From assembly GCA_016793165.1 (NCBI GenBank), contig JAEULA010000109.1:1-64000 (forward strand): DNA of 64,000 nucleotides, in the 5' to 3' direction. How positions within the stretch are numbered: position 1 is the stretch's first letter; each line of letters opens with the position of its first letter. The notes under the pieces were generated by a model that saw only the letters and a list, made by a program, of their open reading frames with translations, had not been told where the DNA came from and did no database searches. Made by a program: the position numbers and the translations under genes. This DNA is from Alphaproteobacteria bacterium (GTDB taxonomy: Bacteria > Pseudomonadota > Alphaproteobacteria > CACIAM-22H2). Positions 51,328 to 60,679 of this stretch are shown here, in pieces.

Positions 51328-52443
51328 ATGAAGCGTCGTTCCCTCTTCAAGAATGCCGGAAAGCTCGGCGTCGGCACTGTTGCGGCAGCGGCATCGACCG
51401 TTGTCGCCGCGCCGGCAATCGCGCAGTCGATGCCGGAGATCCGCTGGCGCTGCGCCTCCAGCTTCCCCAAGAGCCTCGACACGATCTACGGCGCGGCCGA
51501 GCAGATGGCCAAGCGCGTATCCGAGGCCACCGACGGCAAGTTCCAGATCCGCGTCTTCGCGGGCGGCGAGATCGTGCCGGCGCTGCAGGTCGTCGATGCC
51601 GTGCAGGCGAACACGGTCGAGTGCGGCCACACCGCGCCCTACTACTACGTCGGCAAGGATCCGACCTTCGCCTTCCAGACCGCGATCCCGTTCGGCCTCA
51701 ACGCGCGCCAGCAGATCGCCTGGATGTATTTCGGGGGCGGCCGCGAGCTGATGAACGACTTCCTCAAGGAGTACTCGATCCATTCGATCCCGTGCGGCAA
51801 CACCGGGGCCCAGATGGGCGGCTGGTTCCGCAAGGAGATCAAGACGATCGACGACATGAAGGGCCTGAAGATGCGGATCGGCGGCTTCGCCGGCCAGGTC
51901 CTCGCCAAGGTCGGCCTCGTGCCGCAGCAGCTGGCGGCAAGCGACATCTATCCCGCGCTCGAGAAGGGCACAATCGACGCCGCCGAGTGGGTCGGCCCGT
52001 ACGACGACGAGAAGCTGGGCTTCAACAAGGTCGCGCCGAACTACTACTACCCCGGCTGGTGGGAGGGCGGCCCCGAGCTCGACCTCTACATCAACACCTC
52101 GCAGTGGGAGAAGCTGCCGAAGCACTACCAGGCGATCGTCGAATCCGCCTCTGCCGAGGCGCACAACTGGATGATCGCGAAGTACGACGCGCAGAACCCG
52201 GCGGCGCTGCGGCGTCTCGTGGCCGGCGGCACGAAGCTGCAGGCGTTTCCGACGGCGGTGATGGAGGCGTGCTTCGCGGCCGCCGAAGAGCTCTACACCG
52301 AGACCTCGGCGAAGAACCCGAAGTTCAAGAAGATCTACGACGCGTGGAAGCCGTTCCGCAGCGAGCAGTTCCTGTGGGCGCAGATCGCGGACAACACCTT
52401 CGACAACTTCATGGTCCGCCAGTACCGCGCGAACAAGCTCTGA
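51328..52443 (+). CDS. dctP: TRAP transporter substrate-binding protein DctP
   Basis: The 371-residue protein has a twin-arginine signal (MKRRSLFKNAGKLG, then AAPAIA) and a mature DctP fold with SSFPKSLDTIYGAAEQMAKR, GGWFRKEIKTIDDMKGLKMR, and WVGPYDDEKLGFNKVAPNYY. These TAXI/DctP-like motifs suit 2-oxo or keto/aromatic carboxylate ligands; the ligand is unknown. The ATG at 51328 follows GGGAGG. It converges on dctQM rather than lying in the same operon. Confidence 0.93.
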   Translation: MKRRSLFKNAGKLGVGTVAAAASTVVAAPAIAQSMPEIRWRCASSFPKSLDTIYGAAEQMAKRVSEATDGKFQIRVFAGGEIVPALQVVDAVQANTVECGHTAPYYYVGKDPTFAFQTAIPFGLNARQQIAWMYFGGGRELMNDFLKEYSIHSIPCGNTGAQMGGWFRKEIKTIDDMKGLKMRIGGFAGQVLAKVGLVPQQLAASDIYPALEKGTIDAAEWVGPYDDEKLGFNKVAPNYYYPGWWEGGPELDLYINTSQWEKLPKHYQAIVESASAEAHNWMIAKYDAQNPAALRRLVAGGTKLQAFPTAVMEACFAAAEELYTETSAKNPKFKKIYDAWKPFRSEQFLWAQIADNTFDNFMVRQYRANKL

Positions 52444-52466
52444 GCCGACGCGGTCGAGTTCGGAAG

Positions 52467-52492
52467 GGGGCCGGCGCGCAGGCGCCGGCCCC
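52467..52492 (+). terminator. Intrinsic terminator after dctP
   Basis: A perfect 11-bp stem GGGGCCGGCGC/GCGCCGGCCCC has a gcag loop and is followed by TTTTT. It lies between the convergent dctP and dctM genes. Confidence 0.9.
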
Positions 52493-52506
52493 TTTTTCGC
52501 GTCCGC

Positions 52507-54225
52507 TCAGCGGATGACCGGCGCGGCCGGCGCCTCGTCGTCGTCGCTCGGCGGCGGCGCGGTCTGGATCTGGATCTTCGTCGGATCCACGCCCGAGGCC
52601 TTGTCGAGCCCGGCGGTCACCAGCGCCGGGAAGATGATCACGAGCGTCACCATGATCACCTGGATCACGACGAACGGCACCGCACCCCAGTAGATCTGCG
52701 CCGTCGACACGCCCTCGGTGAGCTTGCCCGTCACCTTGTCGACATACGGCTTATCCGGTGCGACCGAGCGCAGATAGAACAGCGCGAAGCCGAAGGGCGG
52801 GTGCATGAACGAGGTCTGCATGTTCACGCCGAGCAGCACGCCGAACCAGATCAGGTCGATGCCGAGCTTCGCGGCCACCGGCCCGAGGAGCGGCACGACG
52901 ATGAAAGCCAGCTCGAAGAAGTCGAGGAAGAAGGCGAGCACGAAGACCAGGACGTTGACGACGATGAGGAAGCCGAGCTGGCCGCCGGGCAGCCCGAGCA
53001 GCAGGTGCTCGACCCAGCGGTCGCCGTCGACGCCGTAGAAGGTGAGGCTGAAGACGCGCGCGCCGATGAGGATGAACACGACGAAGGCCGAGAGCTTGGC
53101 CGTCGAGTTCATCGCCTGGCGCATCAGGTCGAAGGTCAGCCGGCGATGCGACCACGCGAGCAGCAGCGCGCCCGCCGCCCCCATGGCGCCGCCCTCGGTC
53201 GGCGTCGCGATCCCGACGAAGATCGTGCCGAGGACGAGGAAGATCAGCGCCAGCGGCGGCATCATCACGATGATGACCTGCTGCGACAGGCGGCCGACGA
53301 GGTTGAGGCCGAGCAGCTTGTGCGCCATCGCCAGCGCATAGACCACCGCGCCCACCAGCGCGGTCGCCCAGATCGGCTCCAGATGATAGGTCAGCGCATA
53401 GGTGGCGACGACAGAAAGGCCGACGATCACGACCAGCGAGCCGTAGCCGACGCGGCCGTCGGGATCCCGGATCGTGATCGCGTCGAAAGGCAGCGCCGGC
53501 GCGCAGCGCGGGTTGAGGATCGTCCGGCCGAGGACGTAGCCTGCGTAGAGCGCGGTGAGGACGAGACCGGGGATGAAGGCGCCCTTGTACATGTCGCCGA
53601 CCGAGCGGCCGAGCTGGTCGGCGAGCACGATCAGCACCAGGCTCGGTGGAATGATCTGCGCCAGAGTGCCCGAGGCCGCGATGACGCCGCTTGCCAGGCG
53701 CCGGTCGTATCCGTAGCGCAGCATGATCGGCAGCGAGATCAGCCCCATCGAGATGACCGACGCGGCCACGACGCCCGTCGTCGCGGCGAGCAGCGCTCCG
53801 ACGAAGATCACGGCATAGGCGAGGCCGCCGGGCAGCGGGCCGAAGACCTGGCCGATCGTGTCGAGCAGGTCCTCGGCCATGCCGGAACGCTCGAGGATCA
53901 GCCCCATGAACGTGAAGAACGGGATCGCCAGCAGCGTGTCGTTCTCCATGACCTGGAAGACGCGCTGCGGCAGCGCCTGGAAAAGTGTCGGCTGGAACAT
54001 GCCCAGCTGGATGCCGATCAGGCCGAACATCAGGCCGTTGGCGGCGAGCGCGAAGGCGACCGGATAGCCGAGCAGCAGGAACACGACCATGGCCACGAAC
54101 ATGATCGGGGCCATCTCGGCCTTGAGGAAGAGCGCGGCGGCGCCGGTCGGGCTCGCGATCGCGGTGCCGACGAGCCCGGCGAAGGCGGCGATGAGGACGA
54201 AGAGGAGGATCCGGATGGCGGTCAT
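52507..54225 (-). CDS. dctM: TRAP transporter large permease DctM
   Basis: The 572-residue membrane protein has about 12 to 13 helices in the DctM repeats: LLGYPVAFALAANGLMFGLI, ERSGMAEDLLDTIGQVFGPL, and IPPSLVLIVLADQLGRSVGDMYKG. The C-terminal tail (about 545-572) is acidic and not part of the family core. It lies 10 nt after dctQ. Confidence 0.94.
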   Translation of the reverse strand: MTAIRILLFVLIAAFAGLVGTAIASPTGAAALFLKAEMAPIMFVAMVVFLLLGYPVAFALAANGLMFGLIGIQLGMFQPTLFQALPQRVFQVMENDTLLAIPFFTFMGLILERSGMAEDLLDTIGQVFGPLPGGLAYAVIFVGALLAATTGVVAASVISMGLISLPIMLRYGYDRRLASGVIAASGTLAQIIPPSLVLIVLADQLGRSVGDMYKGAFIPGLVLTALYAGYVLGRTILNPRCAPALPFDAITIRDPDGRVGYGSLVVIVGLSVVATYALTYHLEPIWATALVGAVVYALAMAHKLLGLNLVGRLSQQVIIVMMPPLALIFLVLGTIFVGIATPTEGGAMGAAGALLLAWSHRRLTFDLMRQAMNSTAKLSAFVVFILIGARVFSLTFYGVDGDRWVEHLLLGLPGGQLGFLIVVNVLVFVLAFFLDFFELAFIVVPLLGPVAAKLGIDLIWFGVLLGVNMQTSFMHPPFGFALFYLRSVAPDKPYVDKVTGKLTEGVSTAQIYWGAVPFVVIQVIMVTLVIIFPALVTAGLDKASGVDPTKIQIQTAPPPSDDDEAPAAPVIR

Positions 54226-54235
54226 CGGCGGGCTT

Positions 54236-54775
54236 TCAATGCGAGCCTGATTTTTCGCCGTACGGGTCCGGGATCCATCCGCGGATCACGGCGAAGCGCT
54301 TGATGAGCTCCGAGACCATCTGCAGCAGCAGCAGGGTGAAGCCGGCGGGGATGAGCAGGCGCGCCGGCCAGCGGATCAGGCCGCCGGCGCTGCTCGACAC
54401 CTCGCCCGAGCGGAATGCGTTCATGAAATAGGGCCACGCCTCGAACAGCATCACGACGCAAAGCGGCAGCAGGAAGACGAGATGGCCGAAGACGTCCATC
54501 CAATTGCGCGCCTGCGGGCTCATGCGGCTCGACACGATGTCGATGCGGATATGCTCGTTGTGGAGAAAGGTGTAGCCGGCGCACAGCAGGAACACGGCCG
54601 AGAACAGGTACCACTGGATCTCGAGCCAGGCGTTCGAACTCATGTTCAGCGAATAGCGGACGACGGCATTGCCGGCGCTCACCACCACGGCGACGAGCAC
54701 GAGCCAGTAGACCGCCTTTCCGACGCGATCGTTCAGCCAATCGATCGCGGCGCTGAGCTTCAGCAATCCATCCAC
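54236..54775 (-). CDS. dctQ: TRAP transporter small permease DctQ
   Basis: The 179-residue protein has four membrane helices: VYWLVLVAVVVSAGNAVVRY, WYLFSAVFLLCAGYTFLHNE, LVFLLPLCVVMLFEAWPYF and LLIPAGFTLLLLQMVSEL. LHNEHIRIDIVSSRMSP is typical of DctQ. Start is GTG at 54775. A strong promoter at 54853-54882 lies in the parC tail. Confidence 0.93.
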   Translation of the reverse strand: MDGLLKLSAAIDWLNDRVGKAVYWLVLVAVVVSAGNAVVRYSLNMSSNAWLEIQWYLFSAVFLLCAGYTFLHNEHIRIDIVSSRMSPQARNWMDVFGHLVFLLPLCVVMLFEAWPYFMNAFRSGEVSSSAGGLIRWPARLLIPAGFTLLLLQMVSELIKRFAVIRGWIPDPYGEKSGSH

Positions 54776-54852
54776 GATGAAGTCTCCCGTGCGGCCCCGT
54801 CTCGCGCGGAACCGTCATTCGGGCGTGCCGGGGTCGGCCTGCCCTGTCGGGG

Positions 54853-54882
54853 CTTATAGCGTCGCGTCGCGCCTCAGGTAAA
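54853..54882 (-). promoter_or_regulatory. Predicted dctQM promoter
   Basis: On the minus strand TTTACC (54882-54877) and TATAAG (54858-54853) are 18 nt apart; the -10 matches five of six bases. It overlaps the last codons of parC, which lies just upstream on the same strand. The leader is about 70 nt. Confidence 0.55.
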
Positions 54883-57084
54883 CCGCTTCGCCCGCGGGAA
54901 GCCCGGCGGCGGCAGGCGACCGGCCTGGGCCCGCTCCCCGCGCCATGGCCGCAGGTCGGTCTCCTGGCCGCCGCGCCACCAGCCGCCGTCGGCGAAACGG
55001 AACACCTTCACGTCCGCGAGGCGGCCGTCCTTGTATTTCTGCAGCGTCACGCCGCGACCGCGGCCCATCTCGGGCAGCTCGGCGAGCGGGAACAGGAGCA
55101 GCTTGCGGTTGTCGCCGATCACCGCGACCGTATCGCCCTCGGCCAGGCAGCACGCCGCCGCCTCGATTCCCTCGCCGACGTTCAGGACCTGCTTTCCGGA
55201 CCGGGTCTGGGCCAGGACATCGTCCTCCGGCGCGAGGAAGCCGCGACCGTCGCTCGAGGCGACGAGCAGCTTCCGCCCGCCCTTGAACAGCATGATCGTC
55301 ACGACGGTCGCGTCGCCCATCTCGACCATCAGCTTCAGCGGCTCGCCGTCGCCGCGCGCCCCGGGCAGCTTGTCGACCGCGAGCGTGTAGAAGCGGCCGT
55401 TCGACGCGAAGACCAGGATCTTGTCCGTGCTCTCGCAGCGCATCGCATAGCCGAGGGAGTCGTCGGCCTTGAAGCGGATCTCGGACAGGTCCTCGAGATG
55501 GCCCTTGAAGGCCCGGATCCACCCCTTCTCCGAGCACACGACCGTCAGGTTCTCGCGCTCGATCAGCGCCTCGACCGGAACGGCGACCTCGGCCGGGGCG
55601 TCGCCGATCTCCGTCCGGCGCCGCCCGAGCGCCGTCTTCTCCCCGTACTTGACGCGGATGTCACCGATCTCAGCCGCGATGCGCTCCCACCGCAGCTTCT
55701 CGTCCTTGAGCAGCTTGTTCAGGTCGCGCCGCTCGGCGGTGAGCTGGTCGTGCTCGGTGCGGATCTCGATCTCCTCGAGCTTGCGCAGCGATCGCAGCCG
55801 CATGTTGAGGATCGCCTCGGCCTGCACGTCGGTGAGCTTGAAGCGCTTCATCAGGACGGGCTTCGGCTCGTCCTCGTTCCGGATGATCTTGATGACCGCG
55901 TCGATGTTCAGATACGCGATCAGGTAGCCCTCGAGGATCTCCAGCCGTCGCTCGATATTGCCCAGGCGGAACTTCGAGCGCCGCACCAGCACGACGTGGC
56001 GATGGTCGAGGAACGACTGCAGCACCTCCCGCAGGTTCATCACCCGCGGGACGTTCTGCGCGTCCAGCAGGTTCATGTTCAGCGAGAACCGGATCTCGAG
56101 ATCGGTCTGCCGGAACAACGACTCCATCAGGACCTTCGCGTCGACGTTGCGGCTCTTCGGCTCGAGGACGAGGCGCACGTCCTCGGCGGACTCGTCGCGG
56201 ACATCGGCCAGCAGCGCGAGCTTCTTCTCCTGCAGCAGCTCGGCGATGCGCTCGATCAGGCGCGACTTCTGGACCTGGTAGGGGATCTCGGTGACGACGA
56301 TCTGGTACTGGCCCAGCCCGATCTTCTCGACCGTCCAGCGGGCCCGCACGCGGAAACTGCCGCGTCCCGTGGCATAGGCCTCCTCGACCGCCGCGCGGCT
56401 CTCGACCAGCTCGCCGCCGGTCGGGAAGTCCGGGCCCGGCATCAGCTCGACCAGCTTGCCGATGGTCGCCTTGGGGAACCTGATGAGGTGCAGCAGCGCA
56501 CTGCACACTTCGGCCACGTTGTGCGGCGGGATCGACGTCGCCATGCCGACCGCGATGCCGGCCGCCCCGTTGGCGAGCAGATTGGGGAACGCGGCCGGGA
56601 GCACGACGGGCTCCTCGCCCTCGCCGTCGTAGGTCGAGCGGAAATCGACGCAATCCTCGTCGATGCCGTCGAGCAAGGCCTGGGCGACGTCGGTCAGGCG
56701 CGCCTCGGTGTACCGCATCGCCGCGGCGTTATCGCCGTCGACATTGCCGAAGTTCCCCTGCCCGTCCACCAGCGGATAGCGTTGCGCGAAGGACTGGGCG
56801 AGGCGGACCATCGCGTCGTAGATCGCCTGATCGCCGTGCGGGTGGTATTTGCCCATCACGTCGCCGACGATGCGCGCGCACTTCTTGAAGGCCTGGTCGG
56901 GATCGAGGCGGAGCTGGCGCATCGCGAAGAGCAGGCGGCGATGCACCGGCTTGAGCCCGTCGCGCACATCGGGCAGCGAGCGGGACATGATGGTGGACAG
57001 GGCATAGGACAGGTAGCGTTCGCCCAACGCCGTGGTCAGCGCGACGGGCTGGATGTCCTGAACGGGGAGCGGTTTTCCTGCCAT
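54874..57084 (-). CDS. parC: DNA topoisomerase IV subunit A
   Basis: The 736-residue protein has the ParC core: [20 protein letters not shown], catalytic Tyr125 in AMRYTEARL, and a C-terminal beta-pinwheel region (about 520-736: [33 protein letters not shown]). It has no GyrA-box, so it is ParC, not GyrA. The quinolone-region Ser (E. coli Ser80) is Gln86 and the Glu84 place is Asp90. The ATG at 57084 ([12 protein letters not shown]) is chosen; the longer frame is out of alignment. It is 76 nt behind recO. Confidence 0.95.
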   Translation of the reverse strand: MAGKPLPVQDIQPVALTTALGERYLSYALSTIMSRSLPDVRDGLKPVHRRLLFAMRQLRLDPDQAFKKCARIVGDVMGKYHPHGDQAIYDAMVRLAQSFAQRYPLVDGQGNFGNVDGDNAAAMRYTEARLTDVAQALLDGIDEDCVDFRSTYDGEGEEPVVLPAAFPNLLANGAAGIAVGMATSIPPHNVAEVCSALLHLIRFPKATIGKLVELMPGPDFPTGGELVESRAAVEEAYATGRGSFRVRARWTVEKIGLGQYQIVVTEIPYQVQKSRLIERIAELLQEKKLALLADVRDESAEDVRLVLEPKSRNVDAKVLMESLFRQTDLEIRFSLNMNLLDAQNVPRVMNLREVLQSFLDHRHVVLVRRSKFRLGNIERRLEILEGYLIAYLNIDAVIKIIRNEDEPKPVLMKRFKLTDVQAEAILNMRLRSLRKLEEIEIRTEHDQLTAERRDLNKLLKDEKLRWERIAAEIGDIRVKYGEKTALGRRRTEIGDAPAEVAVPVEALIERENLTVVCSEKGWIRAFKGHLEDLSEIRFKADDSLGYAMRCESTDKILVFASNGRFYTLAVDKLPGARGDGEPLKLMVEMGDATVVTIMLFKGGRKLLVASSDGRGFLAPEDDVLAQTRSGKQVLNVGEGIEAAACCLAEGDTVAVIGDNRKLLLFPLAELPEMGRGRGVTLQKYKDGRLADVKVFRFADGGWWRGGQETDLRPWRGERAQAGRLPPPGFPRAKRFT

Positions 57085-57160
57085 GGGCGACGACGACCGG
57101 CGTTGGCGGCTGAATCGGGACGGGGCCGAGGCGGCGCGAGGGGCGGCGCCGCGAATCGGC

Positions 57161-57904
57161 CTAGGGGGCGGGCAGTCTAGCCCCGCGCGACCAGCGATCA
57201 ACGAGACGAAGTCGCGCCGGCGGCATCTGCCGTCGGACGGGCGCCAGCAGATGGCGCTCGATGAAATGGCCGGTGAGCACGAGCCCGGCGGCGACGTCCG
57301 CAGCAGCCGCGTCCCTGGCCGCCGCCGGATCGGTCAGGAATGCCGGCAGCGCCAGCAGCCGCCCCGCATAGGCCGCCCCCGCCTGCGCATTGACCGCGCG
57401 GCCGCTGCGCGGGCTCACATAGGCGAGCCCCTGGACCGTGCCGGTCAGCGCGCAGCTGCCGAGGTCGAGGCCGAAGCCGAGCGCGGTGAGCACGCCCAGC
57501 TCCCAGCGGACCATGTCGGCGCCCAACGTCTGGCTGTCCAAGCCGTCGAGCAGAGCGCGCGTTGCGGCGTAGAGCGGGCCATAGGGCTGGCGCTCCGGCA
57601 GCACCGCCTCGAGCAGCGCCATGGCCGAGGCGAGGCACTCGAGGGGGACGGCGTCGTCGAGCACCCGCGCCGCCATCGCCTCGACGAGCTCGCCCGCGAA
57701 GGTGCCGAGCTGCTCCTCGAGCCGGGCGCGCCAGCGCACACCGACCACATTGCCGATGTCGTAGAGCCCTGCAGCCCGCCGCCCGCTGCCGCCGCGCACC
57801 AGCCCGAGATGGCGGCCGTGCCCGGAGGTGAACAGCGAGACGACGGCGCTCGTCTCGCCGTGATGCCGCCGCGCCAGGACCAGCCCCTCGTCCGACCATT
57901 CCAT
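57161..57904 (-). CDS. recO: DNA repair protein RecO
   Basis: The 247-residue protein has the RecO N-terminal OB fold ([39 protein letters not shown]) and the helical C-terminal part with single Cys ([20 protein letters not shown]). RecO loads RecA with RecR in gap repair. It normally follows era, but here two opposite-strand genes intervene. It precedes parC. Confidence 0.95.
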   Translation of the reverse strand: MEWSDEGLVLARRHHGETSAVVSLFTSGHGRHLGLVRGGSGRRAAGLYDIGNVVGVRWRARLEEQLGTFAGELVEAMAARVLDDAVPLECLASAMALLEAVLPERQPYGPLYAATRALLDGLDSQTLGADMVRWELGVLTALGFGLDLGSCALTGTVQGLAYVSPRSGRAVNAQAGAAYAGRLLALPAFLTDPAAARDAAAADVAAGLVLTGHFIERHLLAPVRRQMPPARLRLVDRWSRGARLPAP

Positions 57905-58030
57905 GCAGCAAGGGTTAGCCTACAAGCGCGGCAGCGACGAGCGTCATGTCGCCCCGCAGCGCCGGCACCGGTCGCCCGACTCCGCGGGCGCGCTATGATC
58001 GCCATGGGCAGGAAAAGGGGGACGGTCGCG

Positions 58031-59539
58031 ATGCGCTTCGCCGTGGGAGGACTGCTGTTCGAGGGCAACACGTTTTCGCCGGTGATCGCGACGCGCGCCG
58101 ACTTCGCGTCGAAATACCTGGTCGAGGGCGACGCGGTCGTCGCGCGGCTGACGGGAACCGGGACCGAAGTCGGCGGCGCGATCGACGAGATCGGCGCCGC
58201 GCGCGACGAGATCCTGCCGTTGATCGCAACCCATGGCGGCGCGGGCGGCCGGGTGGCGACGGCGACGACGACGGCGCTGTGCGAGGCGCTGCTGGCGCGC
58301 ATCGCCGCGCTGCCGCCGGTCGACGGCATCTACCTCGCCCTGCATGGCGCCTTCGTCTCGCAGGACAGCCTCGACGTCGACGGCGACCTCCTGGCCCGCG
58401 TGCGCGGGCTGCGGCCGACGACTCCGATCGTCGTCAGCTGCGACCTGCATGCGCACGTGACCGACGCGATGCTGGCGAATTGCGATGCTCTGATCGGCTA
58501 CAAGCACTACCCGCACGACGACACCTACGAGACCGGCCGACGGGCGGTCGCCATGCTCCGCGACATGGCCACGGGCGCGCTGAAGCCCGCGCTGGTCGCG
58601 TGCCGAATCCCGATGATCGCGCCGGCGCAGAACCAGCGCACGCGCGGCACCGGACCCATGGTGGAGGTCCGCGCTCTCGCGGAATCGCTGGCCGTCGGCG
58701 CCATCCGCGACGTGTCCTATTTCTGCGTCCAGCCGTGGATCGACGCCCCTGCCCTCGGCTGGACCGTCGTCGTGACCGCGAACGCCGACGGCGACCGTGC
58801 GGCCGAGGTGGCGCGCGCCGTCGCCGCGGCCATGTGGGAACGCCGCGAACGCAGCATCGTCGAGACCGTGGCGCCGGCGGACGCGATCCGTCGCGGGCTC
58901 GCGACCGACGGGCTCGTGGTGCTCGCCGATGCCAGCGACTGCGTCGGCGGCGGCGCCAGCGGCGACAGCGCGATCGCCCTCGACGCCCTGCTCCGCCACG
59001 CGCCTTCCGCGCGGGGCGCCATCCACATCGCCGACGACGTGACCGCCTGTCGCGCCCTGGCGCTGCAACCGGGCGCGCGGCTGGCGGTCGAGCTCGGCAA
59101 CCGTCGCGATCCCGCCTATGGACCGCCGCTCGCCGCCGAGGCGGTGATGCTGCGCGCGGCGCCCCGGCACTTCACCTATGCAGGCGGCCTGATGCGCGGC
59201 GTCGAGGCCGAGCTGGGCGACGCCGCGGTGCTGCGGATCGGCGGCGTCGACGTTCTCGTGTCGGCGAACGCCTGCTACGAGTACGCGGACGAGGCCTTCG
59301 CCGCTGCCGGCATCGATGTGCGCGCGGGGAAGTTCGTCGTGGTGAAGAACCCGATGAACTATCAGCAGGCCTACGCCGAGGCGGCGGCGAGGTTCATCCT
59401 CGACACGCCGGGGCCGACGACGCCGAACCTGGCCGCCCTGCCCTGGCGACGGATCGACCGCCCGATCTTTCCCGTCGACCCCGCGACACCGGGCACGCCG
59501 CGGCTGTGGCGCCGTGGCCGCGGCTGGACGACCTCGTGA
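58031..59539 (+). CDS. M81 family metallopeptidase (MlrC-like)
   Basis: The 502-residue protein has the M81 core: FAVGGLLFEGNTFSPVIATRAD, LALHGAFVSQDSLDVDGDLL, VSCDLHAHVTDAMLANCD with metal ligands Asp and His, and GYKHYPHDDTYETGRRA. The C-terminal MlrC domain contains LADASDCVGGGASGDS. M81 members include MlrC (microcystin degradation). The ATG at 58031 lies behind GGGGGA and is preferred to 57991. It overlaps the next gene by 4 nt (GTGA). Confidence 0.9.
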   Translation: MRFAVGGLLFEGNTFSPVIATRADFASKYLVEGDAVVARLTGTGTEVGGAIDEIGAARDEILPLIATHGGAGGRVATATTTALCEALLARIAALPPVDGIYLALHGAFVSQDSLDVDGDLLARVRGLRPTTPIVVSCDLHAHVTDAMLANCDALIGYKHYPHDDTYETGRRAVAMLRDMATGALKPALVACRIPMIAPAQNQRTRGTGPMVEVRALAESLAVGAIRDVSYFCVQPWIDAPALGWTVVVTANADGDRAAEVARAVAAAMWERRERSIVETVAPADAIRRGLATDGLVVLADASDCVGGGASGDSAIALDALLRHAPSARGAIHIADDVTACRALALQPGARLAVELGNRRDPAYGPPLAAEAVMLRAAPRHFTYAGGLMRGVEAELGDAAVLRIGGVDVLVSANACYEYADEAFAAAGIDVRAGKFVVVKNPMNYQQAYAEAAARFILDTPGPTTPNLAALPWRRIDRPIFPVDPATPGTPRLWRRGRGWTTS

Positions 59540-60663
59540 TCGTCACGACCCTGCGCGGGACGCCGCGCCCGAATTCCTGGCCTGCCGCGCTCGGCGGCAT
59601 CCTGCCGGACGGCGCGGTCGCCGCCGCGCGTGCGACGATCTCGTCCTGGGACGGCTACCGGCCGACGCCGCTGCTGGCGCTGCCGCAGCTCGCGCGTCGG
59701 CTCGGCGTCGCAGCCGTGCAGCTCAAGCACGAGGGCGCGCGCTTCGAGGTCGGCAGCTTCAAGGCGCTCGGGCCTTCCTACGCACTGGAGCGCGCGCTCG
59801 CCCGCGCGGAGCCGGATCGCGGCCGGCGTGCCGACTGGACCGCGATTGCCGCCACCTCCGGAAATCACGGCCGTGCCGTCGCCTGGGCCGCGCGGCGCTC
59901 GGGCATCCGCGCGCGCATCTACATGCCGGCGCATGCGAGCCCGGGCCGCGAGGCCGCGATCCGGGCCCTCGGGGCCGATGTCGAGCGCGTCGCCGGCAGC
60001 TTCGACGATGCGCTGGCAGCGGCGCTCGCGGCGGCCGCGCTGCCGCGCACGATCGTGGTCGCCGATGTCCCGCGCCCCGGCGCCGCGGCCATCGCGCAGG
60101 ACACGCTGGCGGGCTATGCGGTGCTGGGCGACGAGATCGCCGACGATCCCGCGGGCGCGCACGCCTCCCATCTCTTCGTCGCGGCCGGCAACGGCTCGCT
60201 CGCGGCCGCGACCGCCGGCCGCATCCTTCAGCGCCTCGGTCGGGAGCGCCCGCTCGTCGTCTCGGTCGAGCCGACGGGGTCGGATGTCGTGCGCCGCAGC
60301 CTCGCGGCCGGCGCGGCGCAGGCGCTGGCGGATCCCGGGCATTCGCTGATGGACGGCCTCGTCGTCGGCGCGCCCGCGCCGCTGGCCTGGCCGATCCTCG
60401 CCGTCGTCCTCGACGCCGCCCTGGCGATCGACGACGACGTGGCGCTTACGACGCTGCGCGCGCTCGCCGCGGGGCGCGACGGCGACGAGCCGGTCGAGAT
60501 CGGCGAGACCGGGATCGCGGCGATCGCCGGATTGGCGGCCGCAGGCGCGGACGAAGCGACGCGCGCCGCCCTGGGAATCGACATGTCCAGCCGGCTCCTG
60601 GCGATCGTCTGCGAGGGCGTGACCGACCGCGCCGTGTTCGACCGCCTCCTCGCCGCCGACTGA
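59536..60663 (+). CDS. Diaminopropionate ammonia-lyase-like PLP enzyme
   Basis: The 375-residue PLP enzyme of the TrpB/threonine-dehydratase fold has the PLP Lys76 in FEVGSFKALGPSYALERA, ATSGNHGRAVAWAARRS, and VAAGNGSLAAATAGRI. The SFKALG and SGNHG pattern is that of diaminopropionate ammonia-lyase, which gives pyruvate and ammonia from 2,3-diaminopropionate. GTG at 59536 overlaps the M81 stop (GTGA). The true substrate may be another amino acid. It converges on era. Confidence 0.83.
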   Translation: MIVTTLRGTPRPNSWPAALGGILPDGAVAAARATISSWDGYRPTPLLALPQLARRLGVAAVQLKHEGARFEVGSFKALGPSYALERALARAEPDRGRRADWTAIAATSGNHGRAVAWAARRSGIRARIYMPAHASPGREAAIRALGADVERVAGSFDDALAAALAAAALPRTIVVADVPRPGAAAIAQDTLAGYAVLGDEIADDPAGAHASHLFVAAGNGSLAAATAGRILQRLGRERPLVVSVEPTGSDVVRRSLAAGAAQALADPGHSLMDGLVVGAPAPLAWPILAVVLDAALAIDDDVALTTLRALAAGRDGDEPVEIGETGIAAIAGLAAAGADEATRAALGIDMSSRLLAIVCEGVTDRAVFDRLLAAD

Positions 60664-60679
60664 CGGCGCCGCGCTGCGC

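Noticed and set aside
52801-54303. A 500-residue open frame antisense to dctM and dctQ
   Set aside because: It is acid- and Arg-rich without motifs, and it follows the GC pattern of the real genes in the opposite frame.
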